In this document: one piece after another, positions 35,112 through 46,487 of the stretch
Numbering within the stretch: position 1 is the first letter of the stretch
Layout of the letters: every line of letters begins with the position of its first letter
Assembly: GCA_027924645.1 (NCBI GenBank)
Contig: BSBN01000242.1
Location: 1,488,001-1,552,000, forward strand
Source of the DNA: Cunninghamia lanceolata
Lineage: Eukaryota; Streptophyta; Pinopsida; Cupressales; Cupressaceae
DNA length: 64,000 bases
Direction of reading: 5' to 3'
Made by a program: the position numbers and the translations under genes
The notes under the pieces: model-generated
What the model was told of the DNA's origin: nothing
Seen by the model: only the letters and a program-made list of their open reading frames with translations
The model's database searches: none

Positions 35112-35283
35112 TGTTAGCATAGTATTACATTATTTAATATCTGCTTAGTTTAGACAACAGTTACCAGTTATGATACCAATTATGCAGTTATGTCTAGTTA
35201 CAACTTCTTAACTACATTCCTCCTTGTATAAATGCTTCTGTAGTTCACCGAATAAATCAATCAAGCATTTTACTCCACTTTCA
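35112..35283 (+). repeat. Element T right LTR
   Basis: A 172-bp LTR between the polypurine tract and the GAGTG duplication. Confidence 0.9.
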
Positions 35284-35892
35284 GAGTGAGGGGTACTGCC
35301 CTAATACACAAGCCGTTAGACAACATTGGTGGTCGAGTGACTCCCCTGAAACTTTAGGAAGTCAAACATACTTTGGGCCCATATCTATTAACAGTAGGCA
35401 AATCCCTGATTGAATCCGTCCAGAGTAGTTTGCAGATCATTTCCAGGAAAAAAAAATCCATTTTTTTGCCATATCTTCCTTGCTTTAGCCCTGTTTCCTC
35501 TCAAAAATCACTGGAACCCCTAAAATTTCATTATGCATATTTCCTTCCTTGAGGACCCTATCCCAAATTCCACTTATCAAAGCTAGAAATCCCACATTTA
35601 TCTATTTTTAGGGTTTTCCATAACTTCTTCGATTCTCACCCAATAGCCTTCAAATCTTGCCATAGTGTTCATTTCATATTTCTACTCCTTTGTCCCTCTT
35701 TGACAGATTTTCCCATTCTTTCACCCCATTTATGAAATCCCCATTTTGTTCTCCCCTTTCCCTCAGAAAGTGTCCAAAACCTAGTCAAACCCCAATTAGC
35801 CATTAGAGTTTTTCCTAAATCCAAATTTTCCTTTACTAAAAAAGTTTCTGTTTTTGTTTTTCTACCCATTCCAAAAAAAATTTGTCCTGGTT

Positions 35893-36735
35893 ATGGTTGT
35901 CACCTACGCAAGAGTAAAAAACATGGAGGGTGAACTTGCAACCCTCAAGACCAAACTCCAAGATCTGGATGAAAAAATTCTCAGCGTCAATCTTCAGCTT
36001 TCAACCATGAATAATAGACGGCAGCCAGACTCTTCTATAGACACTGGGTTTTCTTCTTCCAGCAATTTTCGTGGGTTGCAGCTTGATTTTCCTCGCTTCA
36101 ATGGTGATGATCTGATTGGATGGATATATTAGGCAGAACAATATTTCAGTCTGCATAATACTTTTGATGTCAACAAAGTCCCACTTGCATCATTTCATTT
36201 GGAACATGAAGCCCTTCAATGGTTCCATTGGTACATCAAGGCTCATGAAGAGCTAAAATGGACAAATTTTTGCAAACTCATTTTGCAACGATTTGCCCTA
36301 GTGCTTTTGATGACTTCACAGGAGCACTCACTAAACTGTGCCAAACAGGCACTGTGAGAGAATATCAAATAGAATTTGAAAAACTAGCCAATCACACTGA
36401 GGGATTGTCTGATGAATTCTTCAGGAGTTGTTTTGTCAGTGGTCTGAACGATGTAATTCTCTCTGAGGTTAAAATGTTTTTTCCCAGCATAATGATGGAA
36501 GCCCTAGGGTTGGCTAAGTTGGCGGAGGACAAGATCACAGCTCAACAGTGATCCAAATCCAATTTTGTTCCATTCAGAAATATGGCTTCCCAACGACCTC
36601 AAATAATGCCAGCTCCTAGAACAACTCCTATCAAGCATTTGATTGAAGTAGAGATGCGGGCACGTAGAGAAAAAGGGCTTTGTTATAATTATGATGAGAA
36701 ATTCACTCGGGGACATAGATTTGTTAAGCAAAAGC
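35893..36735 (+). pseudogene. Element D gag with destroyed zinc knuckle
   Basis: From the ATG at 35893 a coiled-coil-like stretch (MEGELATLKTKLQDLDEKIL) precedes the Gag core LQLDFPRFNGDDLIGWIY. After a TAG and a frameshift near 36250 the core continues through REYQIEFEKLANHTEGLSD and FVSGLNDVILSEVK to about 36551. The knuckle region near 36677-36730 reads GLCYNYDEKFTRGHRFVKQK, in which two Cys of the expected CxxC...GHxC are Tyr and Phe. Confidence 0.85.
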
Positions 36736-37366
36736 TCTACCTCTTGGATGTGGATTCTCCGCCTGAAACTAAAGTTTATGTGGATATTCAAGATACAGTG
36801 GATGATCAGGTTGACACTCGGCAACCGCTTGTTGACCTTGCTTCTCAGGAAGACCACCCAGAGATCTCTCTCCATGCTTTAGTTGGAGTCACCACACCAC
36901 AAACCATGTGGGTCAAGGGTTTCTTCAAGAAGCTCCCTCTTACAATACTCATTGATTCTAGTAGCACTCATAACTTCATTGACCCTTAGATCACCAAACA
37001 GGCTGATTATTTTGTCCATCCTTGCTCCAGATTTGAAGTCATGATTGCCAATGGGGGCACATTACCTTGCAAAGGGAAGTGTCGCAATGTGCGTATCTCT
37101 ATGGGAGATTATAACCTGTGCTTCGACATGTTTGCCTTACCCTTAGGTAGATGTGATGTGGTTTTGGGTGCCCAATGGTTACATACACTTGGACACATCT
37201 TATGGGATTTTACTGAACTTTGGATACAGTTTTCAGACAATGGGCAAAAACACACATTGAAGGGCTTACAACCGGGGTCTCTCAGCATCATAAGTTCACA
37301 TTGCATGGAAAAGCTTCTTAAGAAGAATTCACACAGTGTCATTGCTCAGCTCCATTCCATTTAGAT
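36736..37366 (+). pseudogene. Element D aspartic protease
   Basis: The active-site region near 36942-36985 reads LTILIDSSSTHNFID: the Gly of Asp-Ser-Gly is Ser, so activity is doubtful. Downstream, DMFALPLGRCDVVLGAQWLH near 37130 is the second protease landmark. A TAG at 36987-36989 and a TAG at 37362 break the frame. Confidence 0.85.
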
Positions 37367-38740
37367 GCAACTATCAGCGGTCTCCACTACTCTTTCAGAT
37401 CTACAATGAATTTTGGATAGGTATGCATGTGTCTTTGCTAAACCAATGGGATTGCCACCTTCACGATTAGAGGACCACCATATTCAGCTCCTTTCTGGAA
37501 GTGTTCCTCCCAACATCAGGCCCTACCACTACCCATTTCACCAAAAGACAGAGATTGAGATGCTCATTTGAGACTTACTAAAGCAAGGTATTATTCGCCC
37601 TAGTACTAGTTCCTTTTCTTCACTAGTCCTTCTTGTCTGAAAAAAAGATGGGTCATGGCACCTCTGCATTGACTTCCGAGCACTTAATCACATCACAATC
37701 AAGGATAAGTTTCCGATTCTTGTTGTGGATGAGCTTCATGACACTCATTTTTTCTCCAAGTTGGATCTTCATTCTGGGTATCACCAAATTTGGGTTCATG
37801 AGGATGATATCCCTAAAACGGCTTTTTGCATGCACGATGGCCACTATGAGTTTTTGGTCATGCCCTTTGGCCTCACTAATTCTCCTTCAACATTCCAGGC
37901 ATTGATGAATAAAATATTCTGGCCCTACCTGCGGAAATTCATTTTGGTCTTCTTTGATGATATCCTCATCTATAGTAAAACATTGGCTGAGCATCTCCAA
38001 CATCTGGATCTTGTACTGCAACTTCTCTCTAATCATCATCTCTATGCAAAATAGTCTAAATGTGTTTTTGGCCAGAAGGAAGTGGAGTATCTCGGGCATA
38101 TTGTTTCAGCCCAAGGGGTTCGAGTAGATCCTAGAAAAATAGATGCCATGAAAAATTGGCCGCATCCTTAGACACTCAAGAGCCTCTATGGTTTTTGGGG
38201 CTAATTGGCTACTATCGCAAGTTTTTCAAGGATTACAGGAAGATTGCAGCTCCATTAACAACTATGTTAAAAAAGGATGCTTTTATCTAGACACATGGTG
38301 TTGAGTGTGCATTTGAAAAATTGAAACAAGCTAAGTGTACTACACCTGTTCTAGCTATGCCAGATTTTTCCAAGACCTTCACCATTAAGAGTGATTCTTG
38401 CGGCAATGGAATTGGTGATGTTCTCCTTCAAGAGGAACATCCCATTGTGTTCACCAACAAAGCCCTTTCTGGCAAGAATTTAGTACTCTCTACATATGAG
38501 AAGGAAATGATGGCTATTTTGCATGCAGTATAGAAGTGGCGGCCATACCGACTAGGGAATCATTTTTGCATCAAGACTGATCACCAGAGTCTGAAATATT
38601 TCCTAGAACAATGGGTCTCCTCCCCAGCACAACAAAAATGGGTCAGCAAACTCATGGGTTATGACTATGAGATCACTTACAAGAAGGGTAAGGACAATAT
38701 TGTGGCGGATGCTCTTTCTCGCACATTTGATGACCAAGCT
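37367..38740 (+). pseudogene. Element D reverse transcriptase and RNase H
   Basis: RT shows [58 protein letters not shown] and the catalytic [13 protein letters not shown] at about 37941-37979 (Asp pair from 37956). The frame shifts near 38190. RNase H follows at 38321-38740 with FTIKSDSCGNGIG, YEKEMMAILHAV and CIKTDHQSLKYF, then KGKDNIVADALSR. Its Asp/Glu/Asp positions are kept, and there is no second RNase H. Confidence 0.9.
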
Positions 38741-38879
38741 TCCCTTTCAGCTATTTCTATGCCTATTCAAAATTGGTTGGAATCTGTCCAGCAGGGCTAT
38801 GTCAATGACTTCATTATCTCAAATCATTCAATAGTTGGCCACTAACCCCTCTATTGTACTGCATTACTCTTGGGATGAT

Positions 38880-39990
38880 GCTTCTCTACGATACAAGGGT
38901 CATCTGGTGCTTCCCCAGAGAACAAATCTTTAGCAGGTTGCTTTCTATGAACTCCATGCTTCTCCATCGGCAGGGCACTCTGGGTTCCTCAAAACTTATG
39001 AGTGGGCACGGCGTAACTTCTTTTTGAAGGGAATGAAAAGGGAAATTCAATAGATGGTGGCTGAATGTGATACCTGCCAATGCAACAAGGGTAAAATGAC
39101 ACTCCTTCCTGAATTGCTCGAACCCTTGCCCATCTCTACACGGATTTGGATAGATATTTCTATGGATTTCATTGAGGGGCTCCCTAAATCTGGAGGAAAG
39201 ATAGTGATCTTGGTTGTGGTTGATCGCCTCTCCAAATATAGCCATTTTTGTGCCCTCAACCATCCCTATACAGCCTCCTCAGTAGCACAAATTTTCATGG
39301 ACCAGATCTTCCATCTTCATGGCATCCCTTCTTCCATTGTCTTAGATTGTGATGCAACTTTCACCAATCATTTGTGGATAGAACTATTTCGACACACTGG
39401 CACCAAACTGAAGATGAGTTTTGAGTATCACCCACAAAAAGATGGTCAGACTAAAATTATCAACAAATGTTTGGAAACTTATCTTCGTTGCTCCACCTCA
39501 GAACAACAGCATCAGTGGAAAAAGTGTCTCCCTCTCGCTGAATGGTGGTACAATACCTCCTTCCACACTGCATCTAAAATGACTCCATATGAAGCAGTCT
39601 ATGGTCAGGCACCACCAGTGCTCCTTCCATACACCCTCAGCAGTTCACCAGTTCAGGCAGTCGACACAGTTCTCCGAACCCAGGATTAGATTCATCACAT
39701 CCTGCAGGGCAATCTTCACATGGCAGGAAATTGAATGAAACAACAAGCTGATTAGCATTGTTCTAAGGCACTTTTCAAGTAGGTGATATGGTTTTTCTTC
39801 ATCTACAGCCATACAAGCAATCATCCCTAAAACTCAAAGGGCATCATAAGCTAGCTCCAAAGTTCTATGGGCCATATAAGGTTCTTCAGAAGATTGGGTT
39901 AGTTGCTTATAAATTGAAGCTTCCCCCTTCTTCCCGCGTTCATCTAGTATTTCATGTCTCTTGTCTAAAGAAAGTTCTTGGCACCAACAT
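38880..39990 (+). pseudogene. Element D integrase
   Basis: The zinc region near 38960-39090 contains SAGHSGFLKTYEWARRNF and CDTCQCNKG. The core has IDISMDFIEGLPKSGG (first Asp) and SIVLDCDATFTNHLW (second Asp). The third motif reads HPQKDGQTKIINKCLETY: Lys stands where the catalytic Glu of TExVN is expected. From 39788 the C-terminal region [19 protein letters not shown] (GPY/F module) continues in a new frame. Confidence 0.88.
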
Positions 39991-40200
39991 CAGAGCACAA
40001 ACTATTTTACCAAAACTGGATAACGAAGGATCCATCATTTTGGAGCCGGAGGCAATCCTCGACAGACGCACCCATCGGCTTTGATCCCGATCCATCACAG
40101 AGGTCTTAATTCAGTGGCATAGAATGCAACCAAAGGATGCTACATGGGAACTACTCCTTCAGATTCAACAAAAATTTCCACATCTTAAGCTTTGAGGACA
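39991..40200 (+). pseudogene. Element D chromodomain
   Basis: After the GPY/F module the strand encodes [10 protein letters not shown], a TGA, then SRSITEVLIQWHRMQPKDATWE and LLLQIQQKFPHLKL. The aromatic residues of a chromodomain are retained (LIQW, ATWE). It ends about 12 bp before the polypurine tract, as is usual in chromoviruses. Confidence 0.82.
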
Positions 40201-40211
40201 AAGCTTTTTTT

Positions 40212-40224
40212 AAGAGGGAGGGAA
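40212..40224 (+). promoter_or_regulatory. Element D polypurine tract
   Basis: AAGAGGGAGGGAA directly abuts the 3' LTR. Confidence 0.88.
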
Positions 40225-40528
40225 TGTTAGGAACAACCCTTCTCTTTACTTTGTTAGTATATTACATTTGGATGCATATGCTTTGTAAGTCGTCCCGTGA
40301 GCATATTGTATTATCCCACATTCATGGGAAGAAATAGTTGTTTAGATTAGACTTAGTATATAAGTATGTGTTGAGGCCAATGAAGGCATTCATGAATTTA
40401 TTGTATTGAGCTTTCTCAAAGGAGGTTGCCCCCTCGAAGTGGCCTGCGATCAATAAATTCCTTCTATGTTTTTGCTATTTCTGTTATTTCATGCATTTTC
40501 ATTAAATTATTGCAGGAGGTTCCTCTCA
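40225..40528 (+). repeat. Element D 3' LTR
   Basis: A 304-bp LTR, TGTTAGGAAC...CCTCTCA, directly followed by AAGGT, the second copy of the target duplication. Confidence 0.92.
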
Positions 40529-40802
40529 AAGGTAGATTTACATTTAGATTATCATCAAATTCAACTAAAGGAAGAGGATATAAGAAAGACTATATTTAGA
40601 ACACATGAGGGTCATTATAAATTATTATTTGTCATTTGGTGTCACTAATACCCAATCAATTTTTCAAAGCCTCATAAATTTAGTATTCCACCCATTTCTT
40701 CAAAAATTGGTGTTGGTATTCTTTGATGTGATGAACAATTCATAGAAAAGACTCTAGAGTTCCCAAGCACTAAGGACAACACTTTTCTAAAGACAGTGTG
40801 AA
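40529..40802 (+). pseudogene. Element E reverse transcriptase, 3' fragment with internal deletion
   Basis: The sequence resumes E's [22 protein letters not shown] and [13 protein letters not shown], reaching the catalytic region as VLVFFDV at about 40705-40730, where the second Asp is Val. Near 40745 it jumps directly to the element's 3' end (CCAAGCACTAAGGACAACAC...), so the rest of RT, RNase H and integrase is deleted. Confidence 0.78.
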
Positions 40803-41100
40803 TGTTATGATCCTAGTATGCTATATTCCTAATTATAATAAGAATAAGCATTTGCGGCATGCTCAACCTTAATAGTTTCATTTGTTAGTCTTAGTTATTC
40901 CTTAAGATAACTTAGTTAGGATGAAGGGGTGTGTCCCTACATAGTTATGCATATAAATAAGGAAGAGAGAGACTCTCCCAAACTACCATATCTTCTAATA
41001 TTGAATTCACATATTATTTTCTTATTATTGGAGGTCGCCCCCTCAAAGTGGTCTACTATTTTATTGATTTTTACATTTATTTCGAAGAAATATCATAATA
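40803..41100 (+). repeat. Element E 3' LTR (probable)
   Basis: Starts TGTTATGATCC, with internal TAAATAAGG and an end near ATCATAATA. It shares GGAGGTnGCCCCCTnAAAGTGG with D's LTR, supporting a related chromovirus. No 5' partner was found. The exact end is uncertain because element F begins 6 bp later. Confidence 0.65.
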
Positions 41101-41106
41101 GGAGGT

Positions 41107-43076
41107 GTTGTCCTATTTTTCCTTTCCCATAGTCAAATAGTCCAATCTTGAAAGTATTGAAAATCTTGTTGAAATTCCTTAAGTGCCTAGTATTCTTCAT
41201 ATTTTAGGGTGGTTTGCTTGTAAAAATTCGCTAAGGAAAATCCCCTAAAAAACCTAGAAAAACCCAGAAAATTTCAAATCTTTTGCCTTAGTTTTTTCTG
41301 GCTTAGTCAGCAAATTGACAAGTTTGCAAACTCGCCAGTTCGCCAACTAAGGGAAGGTCCGAAAGAAAGATAAAAAAATGTCTAAGGCAAAAGAAAGGAA
41401 AGACCTTGTCGGGAATTCAGTAAAAGCTCCAACTTGTCAAAAGTTCAAAATTTCCTAAGTGCGCCCATAAGGTGAATTGCAGATAAATGAAGAGGCAGGT
41501 AAAAGGGAAAAGGCAAGGTGAAAATCAGCTAAGGTAAAAAGGTTCGCGAAAGACAATTCACCGATCAAAGGGAAAAGGAAAGACACAAGCAAAGTTCATG
41601 AAATGGGAAAATCACCAACTAAAGTAAAAGTGAAGGAAAGAGGTGGTTGATTTTGAAAATATGAAATTTTGCCGATAAGACAAAATAAGAAGCTTAAAAA
41701 GTGACTAAGGCAAAGAAGGGAATCATTCTATCGGGGAATCAGTAAAAGGCAAAACTCATCCAATAGTTTAGAATTTCTTAAATTCACCGATAAGGTAATT
41801 CTTCAACAAAAGTAAAGAGAGAAAGAAGCCAAAGGCAAGGTTCGCGAAAAGGTAACTTTGTCGACAAAGGAAACAAAGAGACAACGACAAAGTTTGTAAA
41901 AATCAAGAATTGCCGACAAAGGGAGAAGACATCCAAGTTTGCAAAAGTGAATTTTTGCCAATAAGGGCAGAAAGGGATGAAACAATGATAGGTCACAAAA
42001 TGGTGATTTTGCCGACTAAAGGGGAAAGTGACAAGACAGAAGCAGGCTGAGTTTGAGAAAGAGAAACTTTGCCGATAAAGATAAAATAAAGAGAAAGCAA
42101 AGACATAATGGCTTGAGAAAGAGAGATTTTGTCAATAAGGCAAAATAAAAGTCAGAATTTCAAGTAAAGTGGAAATCAATGAAAATAGAGTTTGTGATAT
42201 AATGTAAGCTTTAAAATATTTGAAATTAAATATTTTAAAGTGTTGTAAAAGTTTTGCATAGGGATTTTGGCGAGAATGTATATTCAAATATCTATCTCAA
42301 CCATTAATGTAGGATCAAACCAGCACCAGTTGGAAGTAGTTGTTGAGCATTCATTCAATGTAGATATTTTCTTCAGCTACGTCATTCCCAGATATTTATG
42401 TATTAATTGCTGCAGATCTAATCCTCAGGATATTTTCTGCATTTATGTTTTGTAGACAAACATTCCTTTTGGCAGAAATATCTTTTTACAGGCTCATGGG
42501 GTGAATTTATTGTAGTAGGTGACTTAGGTCAGTGAATAAAATGGTATATATTGATGAAAATCAATGTAATGAGGGTTGGATATAGAGACTTATTTTTTGT
42601 GTTCAAACATAATCCTCCTCTATTGTAACTGTACCTTTTTAATCAATACAATATTGTGTCTTTTACCTTTTCATGTTATTCTTCAACTCTGTGTAATCTA
42701 GAACTGGTTTGTTTGTGAATGTTTATTTCCTTGCAATCCTTTTCTATTCTTTACCTCTGTTAAGGTTTGTAGGATTTGTGTGAATTTATCAATTGTATTC
42801 CATTATTCTATGCATTTTAGCTCTGTGAGTGTTCTTTATTCAAACCTTGTGAATCACCTTTATATTTTCAGTTTCTCCTTCTTCCCCTTTACACAGAAGT
42901 GGTTAGATTAGGTTTAGTCTTAAGACACTCTACATCTCATATTCAAAAAAGGAACTAGCCTTCTCTGGAGGTTTGATTTCCTTTGTAGGGCCCCACACTT
43001 GGAAATCACTCTAATGTTTCACTGGATTGTTGCAGCATCGGCGCTTTAACACAAGGTGCAAATCCAAGTGACAACA
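41107..43076 (+). repeat. Element F left LTR, about 1.97 kb
   Basis: Starts TGTTG and, by inference, ends GACAACA at 43076, an inverted match to the start, 5 nt before a primer-site-like sequence. Only the first 37 bp can be compared with the right LTR, so the end is a prediction. It contains the purine-rich array (41280-42150) and CAATACAATATTGTG-type AT-rich sequence near 42644. Confidence 0.6.
41280..42150 (+). repeat. Purine-rich array with recurrent TTTGCCGATAAGG words
   Basis: About 870 bp of A/G-rich sequence in which short blocks of the form AAnTTTGCCGATAAGGnAAA or TTCACCGATnAAGG recur every 40-90 bp (for example near 41556, 41668, 41790, 41855, 41905, 41955, 42010, 42070, 42130). 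Unit length varies and copies are strongly diverged. It lies inside the F LTR. Function unknown. Confidence 0.65.
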
Positions 43077-43081
43077 GTTTC

Positions 43082-43100
43082 TAGCACACCTAGTGGGACC
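43082..43100 (+). promoter_or_regulatory. Element F primer-binding site (probable)
   Basis: TAGCACACCTAGTGGGACC resembles the non-Met primer sites of Tat-related elements, which start TGGC, with apparent substitutions. The tRNA species is not assigned. Placement agrees with the CAACA LTR end just upstream. Confidence 0.45.
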
Positions 43101-44750
43101 AATTCTAAATCTAAATTAAGAATTAGGCTGAGAAATTAGTGTTGTTCTCAGTATTCTACAATTTGGAAAACAAATTTCATGCACCTAGTGATGAGCCTAG
43201 TCATTAGCCTGTTTTCTTCTAGTTTTATGCAAGTTGAAAGACATTCCCAGATATTGTTTTAGGCATATTTCTATGTTATGTTATCCTTTATGATCATTAT
43301 GCAGACTTGAACTTGGTTAATTAAGTATATGGAGATATGATTATGATATGATGAAATTGTTTGTTATATGTGGGAATGTATGGATTATTGAGAATGTTTG
43401 TGTTGATTATGGTCGTTAGTATTTTGTACATGTTCATGGACTAACCTTGTAGCTAAAAGAGGAAGGATTGTAACCCGTAGCAACTATAGGATGCAGCCCG
43501 CAGCCACAACAATTCCAAGCACAGAGCAGGGGAGATTCCAGTCTTGGCTAAGTGCAGTAACTACGATCTGAGGACACTTGATGGAGAGAATCACACATCA
43601 TGATAGGTGATCAATAAAGATGATTGGAAGCTTGGAGACTTTGTTACAACTAGAAGACTGATGGGACCGATTCAATTGATCCATATTCCCTTGTTTCAGT
43701 AGAGAGTTCTAATTTTGTTAGGACACTTCCTTCCTTCTTTTCTTGTCATTATTGTTAGTATTCATTACACTCTAGTTCATGCAGAGTGGTGTTTTTATAT
43801 TTACAGTTAAGATACCTATTTGAACAACTCCCCCATGTCTATATTATGGTTCGATGGTTGAGGTAGAAAAAGTTAAGTTCAGTTTGAATAATTTTTTGTG
43901 TTACCACAAATATAGCTATCTAAATCTTTTCTGGATTATGTAGACAATGTCATTTAATTTTGAGTTATGAATATTACAGTTCAGCCAAATTTTATGTGAT
44001 TTGAAAGATTGAGCAATGTATGTTAGAATTAATATGATTTTGTCTATCTAAAAGAGTTAGATTTGAGTTTAAGTAGTGAGGCAGTCACCTAAGCAAGGGC
44101 CACTCAGGATAACTGACCTTCACTTTATTTCTTGTATGTTTTAATTGTTGTAGCAGTTAATTTATGAATACAAGATCGATTAGATTCTTAGAGTTGCTTA
44201 GTTCAATTAACTTGTGATACTCTGGAGGATAGGAAGAATTGTCATTAGCAAATTAGAATTCATTTCTTAATTAATCTATTGTTACAGTCTTACATTGAAA
44301 GTATCTGTAGTTGTTGTAGCAACATTACTTTCCCTTGTTAATAAATAGCTTGATGTAGTCGATAAGCTAGATAGTTTGATCCTTGAAAGCACATATAGTG
44401 CAAGTGCCATCACAAGTCTACAAGCCCTGGTTGACAATTTGATGAGGTTTTTTCAAGAAGTTAAAGTGGACTATTCAGTAGGAGATTCCTTCGAATTGAG
44501 TGATTACCATCAACTTTACCTAGCATTGTAAAGACACTACACCTGGCGACTCTATAAGCTCTTGGTTTCAGATTAGTCCAACATTATATGCCTAGAGTGC
44601 AAACATGAGCTTCTTCAAGAGGAAAAAATTATCAATTTGTTGAATTACCTATTGCTACTTCAAGAAGAAGAACTAGGTTATCTAGGTCTCCTTCTAGAAG
44701 GATTAATAGTATTGTTCTCACCCAAGAGCTCAATCTACACCTCCTCCTGT
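43101..44750 (+). other. Element F untranslated leader
   Basis: About 1.6 kb with no open frame of note, between the primer site and gag. Long leaders are usual in this lineage. It holds nothing else recognisable. Confidence 0.5.
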
Positions 44751-46480
44751 TAGGTTTCAATACTCAAGAAAGGGTTTGCACATACCTAGAATAAATTTGA
44801 ATACCCTAAATATGGCTCTACCAAGAAAACTACCTTTTGTGACCTTGAATGGAGGCAGCCCTTTAGACTTGGTTGCACATAATGATATACCTACCTCAGC
44901 CCTAAAGAGTATCTCATTCTTTATGAGTGATGGTTCTACTACACCTACTGAACATATCAAATGTATGTTTAGTCCACCATATTCAACATGAAGATGTGGT
45001 TGTTAGACTCATGGTTTCATCCTTTAAGGGGAGAGTTCTTCAATGGTTTAGGAGTTTGCCCCCTACTTCAATACATGATTAGGATGATCTAGGAGAAGCA
45101 GTCTACAGGCAGTTTGGAGAAAGAGCAAACAATGTTTCTTTGCTAGAATAGTTAGCAACCATAAAGAGGGCTCCCAGCGAGATGATGGATGAATTCAACT
45201 TCAGATTTTAGAGGACATGGGAGAGGATTCCAACTCTCCTAAGGTTGTCTCCACAAGGTGCCTTTTTATATTTTCTTAGAGCTTTATATTCTAATATTGT
45301 TGTTATGATGCAATCTATGGGTGCTGTTACCTTACCAGATGCATATGAAATAGCTTTGAGAGCTAAAAACTGCTTGATACAGGCTAGGAAAATTGCTCCC
45401 GGACCTCTTGTACCTATTTTCTCATGACTGCCTGCATAGTTTCAGCAACCTACTATTGCTCCCATCCTAAAGCCTAAAGCCTCTACATCTGCTCTTTCAC
45501 AAGAAGAGGATGACCTTAAAACCCTAGTGACCAATCTGACTAACAAAGTCAATAGCATAGCTATTCAAACTGCCCCTAAACCCCATCAAAATTATAACCA
45601 GGGGCAACCTTCAAATCAGAATTAGAATCAGGGTTATAATTCCAATAGAAATCAAAACTCAAACTAGGGTTACTAGCCAAATAGGTACCCAAATAATAAT
45701 TCTACTTAGCCCTTGCCAACGGTTAGACCCATCCAACAAATGTCGGCTATCAATCTAGTTAGGGCCTTGGTTCCTACTTAAAACAATCTGGCCCAAGAGG
45801 AAAATTGGTGTTATCCTTGAAATAACCTCACAATTAGTCCACTTGTGCTTTTGGAGCACAAGAGTGAGCCCTGATGGTGCAAAATTTTCGCACTCAACAA
45901 GCATCATTGGTGGAAGCAGCCAACAACAACCCAAATGTACCAAATGAGGCTGCTTCTAATTCCAATCTAATACTTTGGACTCCTGAAGACTTCTGCATTG
46001 TTAATCAACCTATGGACAGTGTGATCATGCTTGTTAGCAGCGTTGTAGATAACACAAGATCCAAAAAGAGGCAGTTAGAGGATAACCCCATGCCTATTGT
46101 ATTACAAAAGGAACCTATCCCAAAGGTAAAAGGGGCCAGTGCTGCAAATTTAACTCAGAGCAACATGCCTGCTACTGTAAAAGAGGTTCCATTAGGCCCA
46201 AAAGTGCCTGAACAAGCTATAGATTAGTCAAAGAGGGGAGCATGGATTCCTTCCATGCACAAAACAACAAATTTTTCCTTGAATATTGTAGAACAAATGA
46301 AAAATACAAATCTGAATGTGTCCATGTGAGAGGTACTATCAATCTCCTCTCAAATGGATTCGTTGCATAACACCTTAAGGCAATTCCCAATGACCGAATC
46401 GGCAATCCAGAAGGAAAAGGGCCCAGTCAATCTTATGCAACCAAGTGAAGATTAGGGGGTCCAACAAAGAAGCCATCCCC
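44751..46480 (+). pseudogene. Element F gag
   Basis: Gag core sequence is seen near 44990-45200 (VSSFKGRVLQWFRSLPPTSI, AVYRQFGERANNVSLLE). It continues at 45245-45427 with FLYFLRALYSNIVVMMQ and YEIALRAKNCLIQARK. An Asn/Gln-rich tail follows (about 45590-45720), then a Pro/Lys-rich frame at 45874-46227. No zinc knuckle was found. Stops and frame changes are numerous. Confidence 0.72.
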
Positions 46481-46487
46481 ATTCTAC

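Larger units (their letters stand above)
32833..35283 (+). mobile_element. Element T: gag-only LTR element (TR-GAG type) inside D
   Basis: The 172-bp LTRs (32833-33004, 35112-35283) are flanked by the perfect duplication GAGTG (32828-32832, 35284-35288). A Met primer site (33007-33018) follows the left LTR and AAAGGGGGGAA (35101-35111) precedes the right one. The only coding domain is a copia-type Gag. There is no protease, integrase or RT in the 2.1-kb interior, so movement required enzymes in trans. LTRs differ at about 11 of 172 positions by eye. It lies in the untranslated leader of D. Confidence 0.92.
32177..40528 (+). mobile_element. Element D: chromovirus Ty3/gypsy inside E, carrying T
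   Basis: The LTRs are 32177-32488 and 40225-40528, flanked by AAGAT (32172-32176) and AAGGT (40529-40533), a duplication with one later change. A Met primer site at 32491 and polypurine tract at 40212-40224 are present. Internal order is leader (interrupted by T), gag, protease, RT, RNase H, integrase and chromodomain. Nonsense codons and frameshifts occur throughout. It landed inside the RT of the related older element E in the same orientation. Confidence 0.93.
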
